Shown here piece by piece: positions 1 through 6,399 of a stretch of DNA of 23,588 nucleotides. The DNA comes from JBEPVZ01 sp041690695 (GTDB lineage Bacteria > Patescibacteriota > Microgenomatia > Daviesbacterales > UBA10151). Position 1 is the first letter of the stretch; every line of letters begins with the position of its first letter. The translations under genes were made by a program, and so were the position numbers. A model generated the notes under the pieces. It worked only from the letters and a program-made list of their open reading frames with translations, made no database searches and was not told the DNA's origin. The stretch is from contig JBEPVZ010000018.1 of NCBI GenBank assembly GCA_041690695.1, positions 1-23,588 on the forward strand. The letters run 5' to 3'.

Positions 1-843
1 CCTCAGACTCGTGAGCATTTACTACTCGCACGTCAGGTTGGAGTTCCAGCCATCGTTGTTTACCTTAATAAAACCGATATGGTTGATGATGCTGAATTAC
101 TTGATTTAGTTGAAGAAGAGGTCAGAGATTTACTTAAGAAATATGATTATGATCCACAATCACCAATCATCCGTGGTAGTGCTAAAAAGGCTATTGAAGG
201 TGATCCAGAAGCAGTTAAATCAATTGAAGCTTTAATGGATGCTGTTGATGAATGGATTCCAACCCCAGCTCGTGAAAAAGATAAGCCATTTTTGATGGCT
301 GTTGAAGATGTCTTCTCTATTAAAGGTCGTGGTACAGTCGTGACTGGCCGAATTGAAAGAGGAGTTGTTAAAGTCAATGAAGAGGTCGAGATTGTGGGAA
401 TTCGACCAACCAAGAAAAGTGTTGTTACCGGAATCGAGATGTTCCACAAGCTTCTTGATCAAGGTGAAGCCGGTGATAACGCAGGTATCTTACTTCGTGG
501 TGTGGAAAAAGATGATGTTGAGCGAGGTCAAGTTTTAGCAAAACCTGGTTCAATTACTCCTCATGCTGAATTCGAAGCTGAAGTTTACGTCTTAAGCAAA
601 GAAGAGGGTGGGCGACATACTCCATTCTTTAAAGGTTACAGACCACAATTTTATGTTCGAACGACTGATGTGACTGGTGAAGTTACACTTCCAGAAGGTG
701 TCGAGATGGTTATGCCTGGAGATACTACAAAAATGACGGTTAAGTTAATTACCCCAGTTGCCATGGAAGACGGTGTCAGATTTGCTATCCGAGAGGGCAG
801 CAAGACCGTTGGAGCTGGAGTTATTACTAAAGTTATTAAATAA
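1..843 (+). CDS. tuf: Elongation factor Tu, 5'-truncated by window edge
   Basis: EF-Tu is the GTPase that delivers aminoacyl-tRNA to the ribosomal A site. The reading frame is open from base 1 and starts in the G domain with PQTREHLLLARQVGVP. It continues with the guanine-specificity motif NKTD (residues 23-26 of the visible part) and GSAKK (the SAK/G5 motif). Domain 2 (GRGTVVTGRIERG) and domain 3 (GGRHTPFFKGYRPQFY, ending GAGVITKVIK) are complete. About 280 residues are present; by comparison with E. coli EF-Tu roughly 113 N-terminal residues, including the P-loop, lie outside the window. It is followed by an intrinsic terminator and then rpsJ, the common str-S10 neighbourhood. Identification is certain. 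Confidence 0.98.
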   Translation, partial: PQTREHLLLARQVGVPAIVVYLNKTDMVDDAELLDLVEEEVRDLLKKYDYDPQSPIIRGSAKKAIEGDPEAVKSIEALMDAVDEWIPTPAREKDKPFLMAVEDVFSIKGRGTVVTGRIERGVVKVNEEVEIVGIRPTKKSVVTGIEMFHKLLDQGEAGDNAGILLRGVEKDDVERGQVLAKPGSITPHAEFEAEVYVLSKEEGGRHTPFFKGYRPQFYVRTTDVTGEVTLPEGVEMVMPGDTTKMTVKLITPVAMEDGVRFAIREGSKTVGAGVITKVIK

Positions 844-862
844 GTCTAAAAAGAGCTTATTT

Positions 863-886
863 AAGGCCCAGCGATGGGCCTTTTTT
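863..886 (+). terminator. Rho-independent terminator after tuf
   Basis: A GC-rich stem GGCCCA (865-870) / TGGGCC (875-880) with a GCGA tetraloop is followed at once by six T (881-886). The flanking AA and TT can extend the stem. It lies 20 nt after the tuf stop codon. No good promoter is visible between it and rpsJ, so rpsJ may depend on read-through or on a promoter I cannot recognise. Confidence 0.92.
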
Positions 887-922
887 GGTAATTAGCACAT
901 TAAAAGAGAGGAAATAAGAAAT

Positions 923-1231
923 ATGGCCAAAGGCAGAATTAGAGTACGACTCAAATCTTATGATCATAGAGTTCTCGATGCAACATGCGAGCAACTTCTC
1001 GATACGGCTTTAAGAACCGGTGCCAAAATCGTGGGTCCGATTCCTCTCCCTACAAAACGAACTGTTTTTACTGTTCCGAAATCCCCATTTGCTGATAAAA
1101 ACGCTCAAGAAGCTTTTGAAATCAAAGTTCATAAAAGACTCGTTGAGATCGTTGAACCAACTGATAAAACTATTGATTCACTTATGCATTTAGAACTCCC
1201 TGCGGGAGTTGATATTGAAGTTAAAACTTAA
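923..1231 (+). CDS. rpsJ: 30S ribosomal protein S10
   Basis: S10 is a small-subunit head protein (also NusE, a transcription antitermination partner in other bacteria). The 102-residue product has normal S10 length and typical landmarks: the start GRIRVRLKSYDHRVLD, the PIPLPTKRTVFTV segment and the C-terminal LMHLELPAGVDIEVKT. An AGAGAGGA Shine-Dalgarno site at 905-912 supports the ATG start. It is unusual in not being next to rplC: an S10 gene normally heads the S10 operon, but here about 1.65 kb with three unrelated genes intervenes. A perfect 7-bp hairpin (AACTCCC 1194-1200 / GGGAGTT 1204-1210) sits inside the last codons but has no T-tract. Confidence 0.97.
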   Translation: MAKGRIRVRLKSYDHRVLDATCEQLLDTALRTGAKIVGPIPLPTKRTVFTVPKSPFADKNAQEAFEIKVHKRLVEIVEPTDKTIDSLMHLELPAGVDIEVKT

Positions 1232-1237
1232 TTCCCC

Positions 1238-1267
1238 TTGACATCGCTCCCCCATATTTTCAACAAT
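1238..1267 (+). promoter_or_regulatory. Candidate promoter for the 1275 gene
   Basis: A perfect -35 TTGACA (1238-1243) is followed after 18 nt by AACAAT (1262-1267), a 4/6 match to the -10 consensus. The ATG at 1275 begins 7 nt after the -10 box, so the transcript would be essentially leaderless. The -10 match is weak, but the placement agrees with stronger examples in the window. Confidence 0.45.
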
Positions 1268-1274
1268 TAAATTA

Positions 1275-1658
1275 ATGGCTAAAACGAAAAAATCAGTTGA
1301 CCAAACTCGAGGGGCTTTTTTAACAGTCTTAATTGTTATTTCTGCACTTAGTGGTCTGTTGAGCTTAGTGTCTTCTCTTGGTGGAAATGCAGCGTTCATG
1401 GCTTTAGGAATAAGTCTACCTGCTTGGTATCCGATTTATCTTTTTCTATTAAATATCGCCAGTTTTGTTGCTTTATATGGAGTATGGATGCTTAAAAAAT
1501 GGGGAGTTTATGTTTTAGCCACAACATTTGTTCTAACCCTTCTTAACACGATGGTATTTTTTTCTTCTCAAGGTTTTTCTTTACAACTAGGTTTAGTAAT
1601 TATTGATGGATTGTGGTTTTGGGCGATTTATCGCAAGTGGTCAGTCTTTACTGATTAA
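1275..1658 (+). CDS. Small four-helix membrane protein (paralog of 1716-2102)
   Basis: The function is unknown. The 127-residue protein has a short basic N-terminus (MAKTKKSVDQTR) followed by four predicted membrane segments at about residues 14-36, 49-70, 74-95 and 104-122. Shared landmarks with its neighbour on the opposite strand are RGAFLTV, WYPIYL, KKWG and a C-terminal LWFWAI-RKW, so the two are clearly paralogs in convergent orientation. No catalytic motif is visible. There is no Shine-Dalgarno site; the start is supported by a TTGACA-type promoter placed for a leaderless mRNA. It lies between rpsJ and rplC, where most bacteria have no gene. Reality of the gene is well supported by the paralogy; its role is not. 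Confidence 0.85.
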   Translation: MAKTKKSVDQTRGAFLTVLIVISALSGLLSLVSSLGGNAAFMALGISLPAWYPIYLFLLNIASFVALYGVWMLKKWGVYVLATTFVLTLLNTMVFFSSQGFSLQLGLVIIDGLWFWAIYRKWSVFTD

Positions 1659-1715
1659 TCAAACTCTGTAAAATAAACAATTTCCAGGTGGTTTCAAAAT
1701 GGGGAAGCTTTAAAG

Positions 1716-2102
1716 TTACTCAAAATATTGCCATTTACGGGAGATTGCCCAGAACCACAATCCAGCGCTAATCAGTACACCAACATACGCGAATAAATTT
1801 ACATTGGGATTAATCGGTTTTAAGATAAAGAGTTGAAGAAAAAGTCCTATAACTGTACTTGCACCGATCGCATAAGCTCCCCATTTTTTCCAAAGCCAAA
1901 TTCCCACAACTGTCGCTACACTTAAACCCAGTGCAACTACTAAGTAAATTGGATACCAACTTGGCAGATTTGGCCCATAAGTTATTTGAGCAGCATTAGT
2001 GTTTGTAAAAGCATAAAGGCTCTCAAAGAAGCCAATTGCGCCTAAAACTAGCATAACTGTTAAAAATGCGCCGCGTTGTTTAGTTTGGACCTTAGTAGCC
2101 AT
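1716..2102 (-). CDS. Small four-helix membrane protein (paralog of 1275-1658)
   Basis: Function unknown. The 128-residue protein starts MATKVQTKQRGAFLTV and has four predicted membrane helices at about residues 11-32, 48-70, 74-94 and 104-123, ending in GLWFWAISRKWQYFE. It shares with the 1275 protein the arginine just before helix 1, the SWYPIYL/AWYPIYL entry to helix 2, the KKWG loop before helix 3 and the aromatic-rich last helix with RKW. The two genes converge, with 57 bp between their stop codons and no clear terminator there. Transcription starts from a divergent promoter region shared with the 2188 gene. The pair probably arose by duplication with inversion. Confidence 0.87.
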   Translation of the reverse strand: MATKVQTKQRGAFLTVMLVLGAIGFFESLYAFTNTNAAQITYGPNLPSWYPIYLVVALGLSVATVVGIWLWKKWGAYAIGASTVIGLFLQLFILKPINPNVNLFAYVGVLISAGLWFWAISRKWQYFE

Positions 2103-2110
2103 CTATAAAT

Positions 2111-2139
2111 AGTATTGCTTTAATCAAAAGCGTTGTCAA
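2111..2139 (-). promoter_or_regulatory. Promoter of the 1716-2102 gene
   Basis: On the minus strand TTGACA (2139 to 2134) is followed by a 17-nt spacer and AATACT (2116 to 2111), a 4/6 -10 match. The ATG (2102) begins 8 nt after the -10 box, predicting a leaderless transcript. Confidence 0.65.
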
Positions 2140-2150
2140 TATATATAATC

Positions 2151-2177
2151 TTGACAGTTTTAAATTAAAGTTATAAT
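2151..2177 (+). promoter_or_regulatory. Promoter of the 2188 gene
   Basis: Both hexamers are perfect: TTGACA at 2151-2156 and TATAAT at 2172-2177, though the spacer is short (15 nt). The ATG at 2188 is 10 nt past the -10 box, so the 5' UTR would be at most a few bases. Together with the minus-strand promoter at 2111-2139 this forms a compact divergent promoter region. Confidence 0.7.
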
Positions 2178-2187
2178 CTCTCTAATC

Positions 2188-2658
2188 ATGGAAACCTATT
2201 CTTCTCATCCCCACCCTGCTAATTTAACCGAAAGAATCGAAGGGCTGATTGGACGTTGGGATTATGCTAATAGAGCAATTCGTGATACAAAAGTTCATCT
2301 ACTGGCTTCTCCAAGTACAACTCTTGACGGATCAGCTCTGGAAACATTTGGTAGATTGTCAGAAGTAAATTCCAAATGTTATGCATTCGCATCTTCGAGT
2401 GAGGCTACCGGTGCGATCGCTCTAGCTATTGCTGCAGTCAAATCTAGGAATTTATCGACACGGATAGCTGCCGGACTAGGAGCGGTTAGTTTGCTCGGGC
2501 AATCGTTTAGACATGGAGTTTTTGCCTTAATCTCATCTTATGATGCTAGGATTGCTGTCTCACACCAACAAATTTCAAGAGAGGATTTATTAGAATATAG
2601 AGGAAGTCAAACTACGGACAATTCTTTAATTTCACAATCCATCCATATTCAGAGATAG
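2188..2658 (+). CDS. Orphan protein of unknown function, 156 aa
   Basis: I do not recognise a family. The N-terminal 45 residues are polar. A centre rich in Ala and Gly, about residues 70-115, contains two stretches hydrophobic enough to be helical hairpins or weak membrane segments (around AIALAIAAVK and IAAGLGAVSLLGQ). The C-terminus is polar. There is no signal peptide or catalytic motif. The gene has its own consensus promoter and no Shine-Dalgarno site, and stands between the divergent membrane gene and the leader of the large ribosomal operon. The strong promoter argues that it is expressed. It has no visible link to ribosome function other than position. Confidence 0.7.
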   Translation: METYSSHPHPANLTERIEGLIGRWDYANRAIRDTKVHLLASPSTTLDGSALETFGRLSEVNSKCYAFASSSEATGAIALAIAAVKSRNLSTRIAAGLGAVSLLGQSFRHGVFALISSYDARIAVSHQQISREDLLEYRGSQTTDNSLISQSIHIQR

Positions 2659-2678
2659 TATTCAAAATAAATAATTGT

Positions 2679-2723
2679 CTAGGCCTGGTGAACCATGGTC
2701 AGTTCACTTGCATTTGAGCCTAG
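2679..2723 (+). repeat. Nested inverted repeat upstream of the rplC promoter
   Basis: Outer arms CTAGGC (2679-2684) / GCCTAG (2718-2723) enclose inner arms GTGAAC (2688-2693) / GTTCAC (2702-2707) with an 8-nt loop. There is no T-run after it. It overlaps the presumed -35 region of the rplC promoter, so it could be an operator, an RNA hairpin ending the 2188 transcript, or part of an unknown structured RNA. Confidence 0.6.
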
Positions 2724-2737
2724 GGCTATGTTAGAAT
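2708..2737 (+). promoter_or_regulatory. Extended -10 promoter of the ribosomal operon
   Basis: The extended -10 element is TG (2729-2730), one base, then TAGAAT (2732-2737). A weak -35, TTGCAT (2708-2713), lies 18 nt upstream, as is common for extended -10 promoters. Transcription should start near 2744, giving a leader of about 140 nt before rplC. This is the only good promoter I find for the rplC cluster. Confidence 0.65.
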
Positions 2738-2743
2738 CTCGTA

Positions 2744-2884
2744 AGGCTGATGATAAAGTCGGATTGATTAACATTTTAGTTAATTTTCAGTAGATCGTAC
2801 GTCGATGTCATAAGATACGGCGATTGAAAAAGCGAAATACTGAGTGAGCTCCACAAATGTGGACTCACTCTTTTTTGTGAATTT
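2744..2884 (+). promoter_or_regulatory. Structured 5' leader of the rplC operon (candidate attenuator)
   Basis: The leader contains several possible helices: ATTAAC (2767-2772) / GTTAAT (2779-2784), ATCG (2794-2797) / CGAT (2803-2806 or 2821-2824), and TCAGTA (2787-2792) / TACTGA (2838-2843). The last would compete with the lower bases of the terminator stem at 2842-2870, a possible antiterminator. I see no leader peptide that makes obvious sense and no match I can name to a known ribosomal-protein leader. Regulation by a ribosomal protein, as L4 does for the E. coli S10 leader, is inference. Confidence 0.5.
2842..2876 (+). terminator. Intrinsic terminator hairpin just before rplC
   Basis: GAGTGAG (2842-2848) pairs with CTCACTC (2864-2870). 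After a one-base bulge the stem continues with T2850-A2863 and CCAC/GTGG around a small A-rich loop. Six T follow directly (2871-2876). The T-run ends 8 nt before the rplC ATG, with no promoter or Shine-Dalgarno site in between. It must therefore either terminate a small leader RNA or act as a conditional attenuator for the operon. Confidence 0.88.
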
Positions 2885-3748
2885 ATGATTAATACATTAC
2901 TTGGAATTAAAAAAGGCATGATTTCATCTTACGATTCGCGTGGGCGACGAGTTGGTGCAACCGTTTTAGAGATCGCTCCAAATCAAATTACCCAAATTAA
3001 AAATGCTCAAACAAAAGATGGCTATACGGCTGTCCAACTTGGGTTAGGTGATCGGACTCGCCTTACAAAACCCATGGCTGGTCACCTGAAGAAAGCTGGT
3101 ATTTCTAAAAATATCCGTTTCCTTCAAGAGATCAGACAAACCGATGATTCAACAAGTGAAAATTTAACAGCTGGCCAAGAACTTACTGTTGGTCAAGTTT
3201 TCAAAAAAGGTGATGCGGTTAAGGTGACTGGAATAAGTAAAGGTCGCGGTTTTCAGGGTGGAGTTAAACGTTATAACTTCAAAGGTGGACCAAAAACTCA
3301 TGGTCAGTCTGATCGTCATCGCGCACCAGGTTCGATTGGTGCGGGTACAACTCCAGGCCGGGTTTATAAAGGTAAAAGAATGGCTGGTCATATGGGCGTA
3401 ACCCAAACAACTTATAAAGGTTTAGAAGTTGTCGCCGTCGATCGAGCTAAAAATCTCTTAACTTTAAAAGGTGGCGTGCCGGGTCATATCGGAGCCTTGG
3501 TAACTGTTACAAATATTGGACAGATCAAAGGTTATACACCACCACCTGAAGAAAAAGAAGATGAGTCTGAGGAAGAAAATAAGGTAGCCGAGTCAAACTC
3601 GATTCCTGAGGGTGAATCAGAGGTTGTCGCGTCAAACGCGATTTCTGCCGAGAGTAATGAAGTCGAGTCTGACTCGACTAAAACAGAAGATAGCGTAAAT
3701 GTAGAAACTACACCAGAGCCTGTCGCAGAGGAGGCTAATAATGGCTAA
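2885..3748 (+). CDS. rplC: 50S ribosomal protein L3 with long acidic C-terminal tail
   Basis: L3 is an early large-subunit assembly protein that reaches towards the peptidyl transferase centre. Residues 1 to about 218 are a standard L3: MINTLLGIKKGMISSYD at the start, then GFQGGVKRYNFKGGPKTHG and the glycine/arginine loop around HRAPGSIGAGTTPGRVYKGKRMAGHMG. After a TPPP linker comes a 66-residue tail with about 22 Asp/Glu and only 3 Lys, which is odd for an RNA-binding protein. The tail DNA contains three in-frame hairpins (see repeat at 3589). There is no Shine-Dalgarno site, and a terminator hairpin ends 8 nt upstream. The last 8 nt overlap rplD. Confidence 0.97.
   Translation: MINTLLGIKKGMISSYDSRGRRVGATVLEIAPNQITQIKNAQTKDGYTAVQLGLGDRTRLTKPMAGHLKKAGISKNIRFLQEIRQTDDSTSENLTAGQELTVGQVFKKGDAVKVTGISKGRGFQGGVKRYNFKGGPKTHGQSDRHRAPGSIGAGTTPGRVYKGKRMAGHMGVTQTTYKGLEVVAVDRAKNLLTLKGGVPGHIGALVTVTNIGQIKGYTPPPEEKEDESEEENKVAESNSIPEGESEVVASNAISAESNEVESDSTKTEDSVNVETTPEPVAEEANNG
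3589..3679 (+). repeat. Three spaced hairpins in the L3 tail coding sequence
   Basis: Three inverted repeats share the plan of 5-bp arms and a 3-nt loop: CGAGT-CAA-ACTCG (3589-3601), CGCGT-CAA-ACGCG (3628-3640) and CGAGT-CTG-ACTCG (3664-3676). The third extends to 8-bp arms (3661-3679). Their starts are 39 and 36 nt apart, so they keep the reading frame and encode AESNSI, VASNAI and VESDST. Between copies 1 and 2 the central A:T pair is replaced by C:G on both arms, a compensatory change. Confidence 0.8.
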
Positions 3749-4493
3749 AGATATCGTAAAAGCTCCAGCTCTAAAGAAAGTCGCTCCTAAAAAGATTGCA
3801 ACTCCTAAAGTTAGTAAGACAAATACTGTCTCAGAAGAAAAAGTTGTTGCACCAAAAGCGACTGCTAGCAAAGGTTTAAAAGCTGATGTTTATTCACTAA
3901 CTGCTGCTGCAACCGATAGCATGGCCCTGCCAGAGACTATCTTTGGTGCTAAGATTAATATCGGTTTAATTGATCAAGCCTTACGCGTTTATTTAAATAA
4001 CAGTAAATCTCACTGGGCAAATACCAAAACTCGAGGTAAGGTCGAGGGTTCAACTCGTAAGATCTATCGCCAAAAAGGAACTGGTAATGCTCGTCATGGC
4101 TCAATTCGCGCTCCAATCTTTGTTGGTGGAGGTATCGCTTTAGGTCCAACTAGTCGCCAAGTTCGGTTAACTCTTCCTCAGAAGATGAAAAAAGTGGCTT
4201 TGGTTAGTGCTTTATCTTCAAAAGCTCAGGATAATCAGGTTGGAGTTGTGGCTGATTTTGCTAAAGCGACCGGTAAAACCAAACAGATGGTTTCCTTTTT
4301 AAAGAAGATTAATAAGCCAGGATCTTTATTTGTACTTGAACCAGCTTTAGACATGGCTACCCGAGCACTTAGAAACATCTCAGATGTGACACTCATCCCA
4401 GTTGAAAATATTAATGCTTTCGAAATTATCAAACATCAAAATATTATTTTTACTAAAGAATCGATTTCAGCTCTTGAAGAAAGGCTAAAATGA
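3741..4493 (+). CDS. rplD: 50S ribosomal protein L4 with basic N-terminal extension
   Basis: L4 binds 23S rRNA domain I and lines the nascent peptide tunnel; in E. coli it also represses its own operon. The L4 fold begins near residue 48 (KADVYSL). It includes the conserved loop RGKVEGSTRKIYRQKGTGNARHG (about residues 93-117), which reaches the tunnel, and the C-terminal NIIFTKESISALEERL. The first 47 residues are a Lys/Ala/Pro/Val-rich extension absent from ordinary L4. The AGAGGAGG site at 3727-3734, inside the rplC tail, supports the ATG at 3741, so the extension is genuinely translated. It overlaps rplC by 8 nt and rplW by 4 nt (ATGA). Confidence 0.97.
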   Translation: MAKDIVKAPALKKVAPKKIATPKVSKTNTVSEEKVVAPKATASKGLKADVYSLTAAATDSMALPETIFGAKINIGLIDQALRVYLNNSKSHWANTKTRGKVEGSTRKIYRQKGTGNARHGSIRAPIFVGGGIALGPTSRQVRLTLPQKMKKVALVSALSSKAQDNQVGVVADFAKATGKTKQMVSFLKKINKPGSLFVLEPALDMATRALRNISDVTLIPVENINAFEIIKHQNIIFTKESISALEERLK

Positions 4494-4906
4494 TTATTAA
4501 ACGACCATTAATTTCTGAAAAATCAATGTTACTTAAAGAAGTTGGTTTTTATACGTTCGAAGTTGATACTAATGCCAGTAAATCATTGATTGCGAGAACG
4601 ATTGAAGAACAATTTAGCGTTGAAGTAACAAGTATTCGAACTCTTAAAACCAGACGCAAAACTCATCAGCAACGAACACGTAAGGGTTACTTTACAACTC
4701 CAGGAATCAAAAAAGCGATCGTGACTTTAAAAAAGGGCCAAAAGCTAGCTCTTTTTGAAACAGCTGAGGAAGATAATCCTGAAGTAACTATTACCCGAGG
4801 CGAAGGTGAACCAATCGTTGTCTCTAAAGAAAAAAAGAGTTTATTAAAAGGCACTAAAGTTAAGGTTGAGAAAATGAAGGTTGATAAGAAGAAAGAGGAT
4901 AAATAA
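4490..4906 (+). CDS. rplW: 50S ribosomal protein L23
   Basis: L23 sits at the tunnel exit and is the docking site for trigger factor and the signal recognition particle. The core (residues 1 to about 92) shows IIKRPLISEKS, YTFEVDTNASKSLIARTIEEQF and V-V-IRTLKTRRK. Its length of 138 exceeds the usual 95-100 residues. The extra C-terminal 45 residues start acidic (ETAEEDNPE) and end in a Lys-rich stretch (VEKMKVDKKKEDK). The start overlaps the rplD stop as ATGA, typical of translational coupling. Confidence 0.97.
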   Translation: MIIKRPLISEKSMLLKEVGFYTFEVDTNASKSLIARTIEEQFSVEVTSIRTLKTRRKTHQQRTRKGYFTTPGIKKAIVTLKKGQKLALFETAEEDNPEVTITRGEGEPIVVSKEKKSLLKGTKVKVEKMKVDKKKEDK

Positions 4907-4908
4907 TT

Positions 4909-5709
4909 ATGGCACTTATTAATTACGCAGAAAAAACTCGAACTAGACGATTCGCTTCGAAAATAACTCGACCTAAAAAAACCAAGCGAGTTAAGAGTTT
5001 ACAGACAATTTTACAAAAGCATTCTGGACGATCGCATGGACGAATCACGGTTCGCCACCAAGGTGGTCGCCAAAAAAGATATTATCGAATGATTGATTTT
5101 AAACGCGATAAGTTTGATGTTGAAGGCACAATTTTGGCTTTAGAATATGATCCAAATCGAAATGTCGATATCGCTTTGGTCAGCTACAGCGATGGGGATA
5201 AAAGATATATCTTGGCTCCAAAAGGTATAAAGGTTGGTGCAAAGATAACCTCTGGACCTAAATCTGAAATTCGAATGGGTAACACTTTACCATTAAAATC
5301 TTTACCAATTGGTACAATTGTCAATAACGTTGATGGTAAGTTCGGACGCAGTGCAGGAGTTGGATTGACCCTACAAGCTAAAGAAGCGGGCTTTGCTCAC
5401 TTGAAAATGCCATCTACTGAAATTAGAATGGTCTCTCTGGAAGCTTTAGCAACAGTTGGAGTATTAGGCAATGAAGATTTTAAGAATATTAACTTAGGTA
5501 AAGCGGGACGAAAGCGACATATGGGTATTCGCCCAACTGTTCGTGGAACTGCTATGGATCCAGATTCTCATCCTCATGGTGGTGGAGAAGCTCGTTCAGG
5601 GGTTGGTCGTAAAAAACCAATGACTGTTTATGGTCGACCGGCGGTTGGTAATACTCGAAAAAAGAATAAGTGGACAGATAAATACAGACTAAAGAGGAGA
5701 AAGAAATAA
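4909..5709 (+). CDS. rplB: 50S ribosomal protein L2
   Basis: L2 is a primary 23S rRNA binder near the peptidyl transferase centre and is needed for subunit association. The 266-residue protein is close to normal length (about 275) and carries SGRSHGRITVRHQGGRQKRYYR, the SH3-like middle (VGAKITSGPKSEIRMGNTLPL) and the conserved C-terminal VRGTAMDPDSHPHGGGEARSG region with the invariant histidine near residue 221. No extension is seen beyond the usual basic end (RLKRRKK). Two nt separate it from rplW. Confidence 0.98.
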   Translation: MALINYAEKTRTRRFASKITRPKKTKRVKSLQTILQKHSGRSHGRITVRHQGGRQKRYYRMIDFKRDKFDVEGTILALEYDPNRNVDIALVSYSDGDKRYILAPKGIKVGAKITSGPKSEIRMGNTLPLKSLPIGTIVNNVDGKFGRSAGVGLTLQAKEAGFAHLKMPSTEIRMVSLEALATVGVLGNEDFKNINLGKAGRKRHMGIRPTVRGTAMDPDSHPHGGGEARSGVGRKKPMTVYGRPAVGNTRKKNKWTDKYRLKRRKK

Positions 5710-5710
5710 T

Positions 5711-5995
5711 ATGTCACGAAGTTTAAAAAAGGGACCATACATTGATCCTAAATTATTAAAAAAGGTTTTAGCTCAAAAACAAGCTGGAACTCGAACACCA
5801 ATTAAAACTTGGCGGAGAAGTTGTGATATTTCGCCAGACTTTGTTGGTACAACTTTCTTGGTTCACCAAGGTAAAAACTTTGTGACCGTATTTGTAACTG
5901 AATCAATGGTTGGTCAAAAGTTGGGTGAGTTTGCTCCAACTCGAACTTTTAGAACTCATGGTAAAGTTTCAGCTAAAGTTATTTCTAAGACCTAA
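5711..5995 (+). CDS. rpsS: 30S ribosomal protein S19
   Basis: S19 forms a complex with S13 in the head of the small subunit and contacts the A-site tRNA region. The 94 residues match the family length. Diagnostic segments are SRSLKKGPYIDPKLL at the start, IKTWRRSCDISPDFVG, and KLGEFAPTRTFRTHGK near the C-terminus. It starts 1 nt after rplB and leaves only 4 nt before the rplV start. Confidence 0.98.
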   Translation: MSRSLKKGPYIDPKLLKKVLAQKQAGTRTPIKTWRRSCDISPDFVGTTFLVHQGKNFVTVFVTESMVGQKLGEFAPTRTFRTHGKVSAKVISKT

Positions 5996-5999
5996 ATAT

Positions 6000-6398
6000 A
6001 TGACTGCAATCACTAACCAAAAAAATATCGACAGCTCACCAAGAAAACTTAGACTGGTCGCTGATATGGTTCGGAAGATGTCACCTGAGCGCGCGATCGA
6101 AGTTTTAAGATTTACCCCAAATGCAGCTGCTAAGCCGTTATCTGAGGCTATTAAAACAGCTTTAGCTAATGGTCAAGGCCAAACCGGGTTGGTTTTTAAG
6201 AAGCTTGAGATTAATGAAGGTTTAAAAATGAAGCGGATGCGGGTTGGAACAGCTGGTCGAGGTCGGAGTCGAGCTTATCGGCGTCGCTTTAGTCATATCA
6301 AAGTTGAACTCGGAGAACCAGAAGTTAAGGCCCCAATTGTTCAGAAAAATAAAGCTTTACCAAAAGTAGTCGAAGTGCAAGAAAAAGGAGCCAAATAA
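6000..6398 (+). CDS. rplV: 50S ribosomal protein L22
   Basis: L22 lines the exit tunnel and binds all 23S rRNA domains. I chose the ATG at 6000 (132 residues), since the product then begins MTAITNQKNIDSSPRKLRLVADMVR like other L22 proteins. The frame stays open further upstream into rpsS, but that stretch is not L22. The beta-hairpin that reaches into the tunnel is present (RMRVGTAGRGRSRAYRRRFSHI). A short tail ends in QEKGAK, and its codons carry the GGAG (6387-6390) that serves rpsC. There is no strong Shine-Dalgarno site of its own; coupling to rpsS is likely. Confidence 0.96.
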   Translation: MTAITNQKNIDSSPRKLRLVADMVRKMSPERAIEVLRFTPNAAAKPLSEAIKTALANGQGQTGLVFKKLEINEGLKMKRMRVGTAGRGRSRAYRRRFSHIKVELGEPEVKAPIVQKNKALPKVVEVQEKGAK

Positions 6399-6399
6399 A

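Noticed and set aside
147..449. Antisense open frames inside tuf, rplC, rplP and other ribosomal genes
   Set aside because: They are by-products of codon bias in strongly conserved genes on the other strand and have no promoter or recognisable product.
1194..1210. Terminator after rpsJ (AACTCCC / GGGAGTT hairpin)
   Set aside because: The stem is good but lies inside the coding sequence and is followed by GATATTGAAG, not a T-tract.
2659..2884. Small SRP (4.5S) RNA or another known housekeeping RNA in the gap before rplC
   Set aside because: I could not find the conserved SRP loop sequence or any other known RNA signature; only generic hairpins are visible.
5910..5999. Upstream in-frame start for rplV within rpsS
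   Set aside because: The added residues show no similarity to L22 and lie fully inside rpsS; ATG 6000 gives the family N-terminus.
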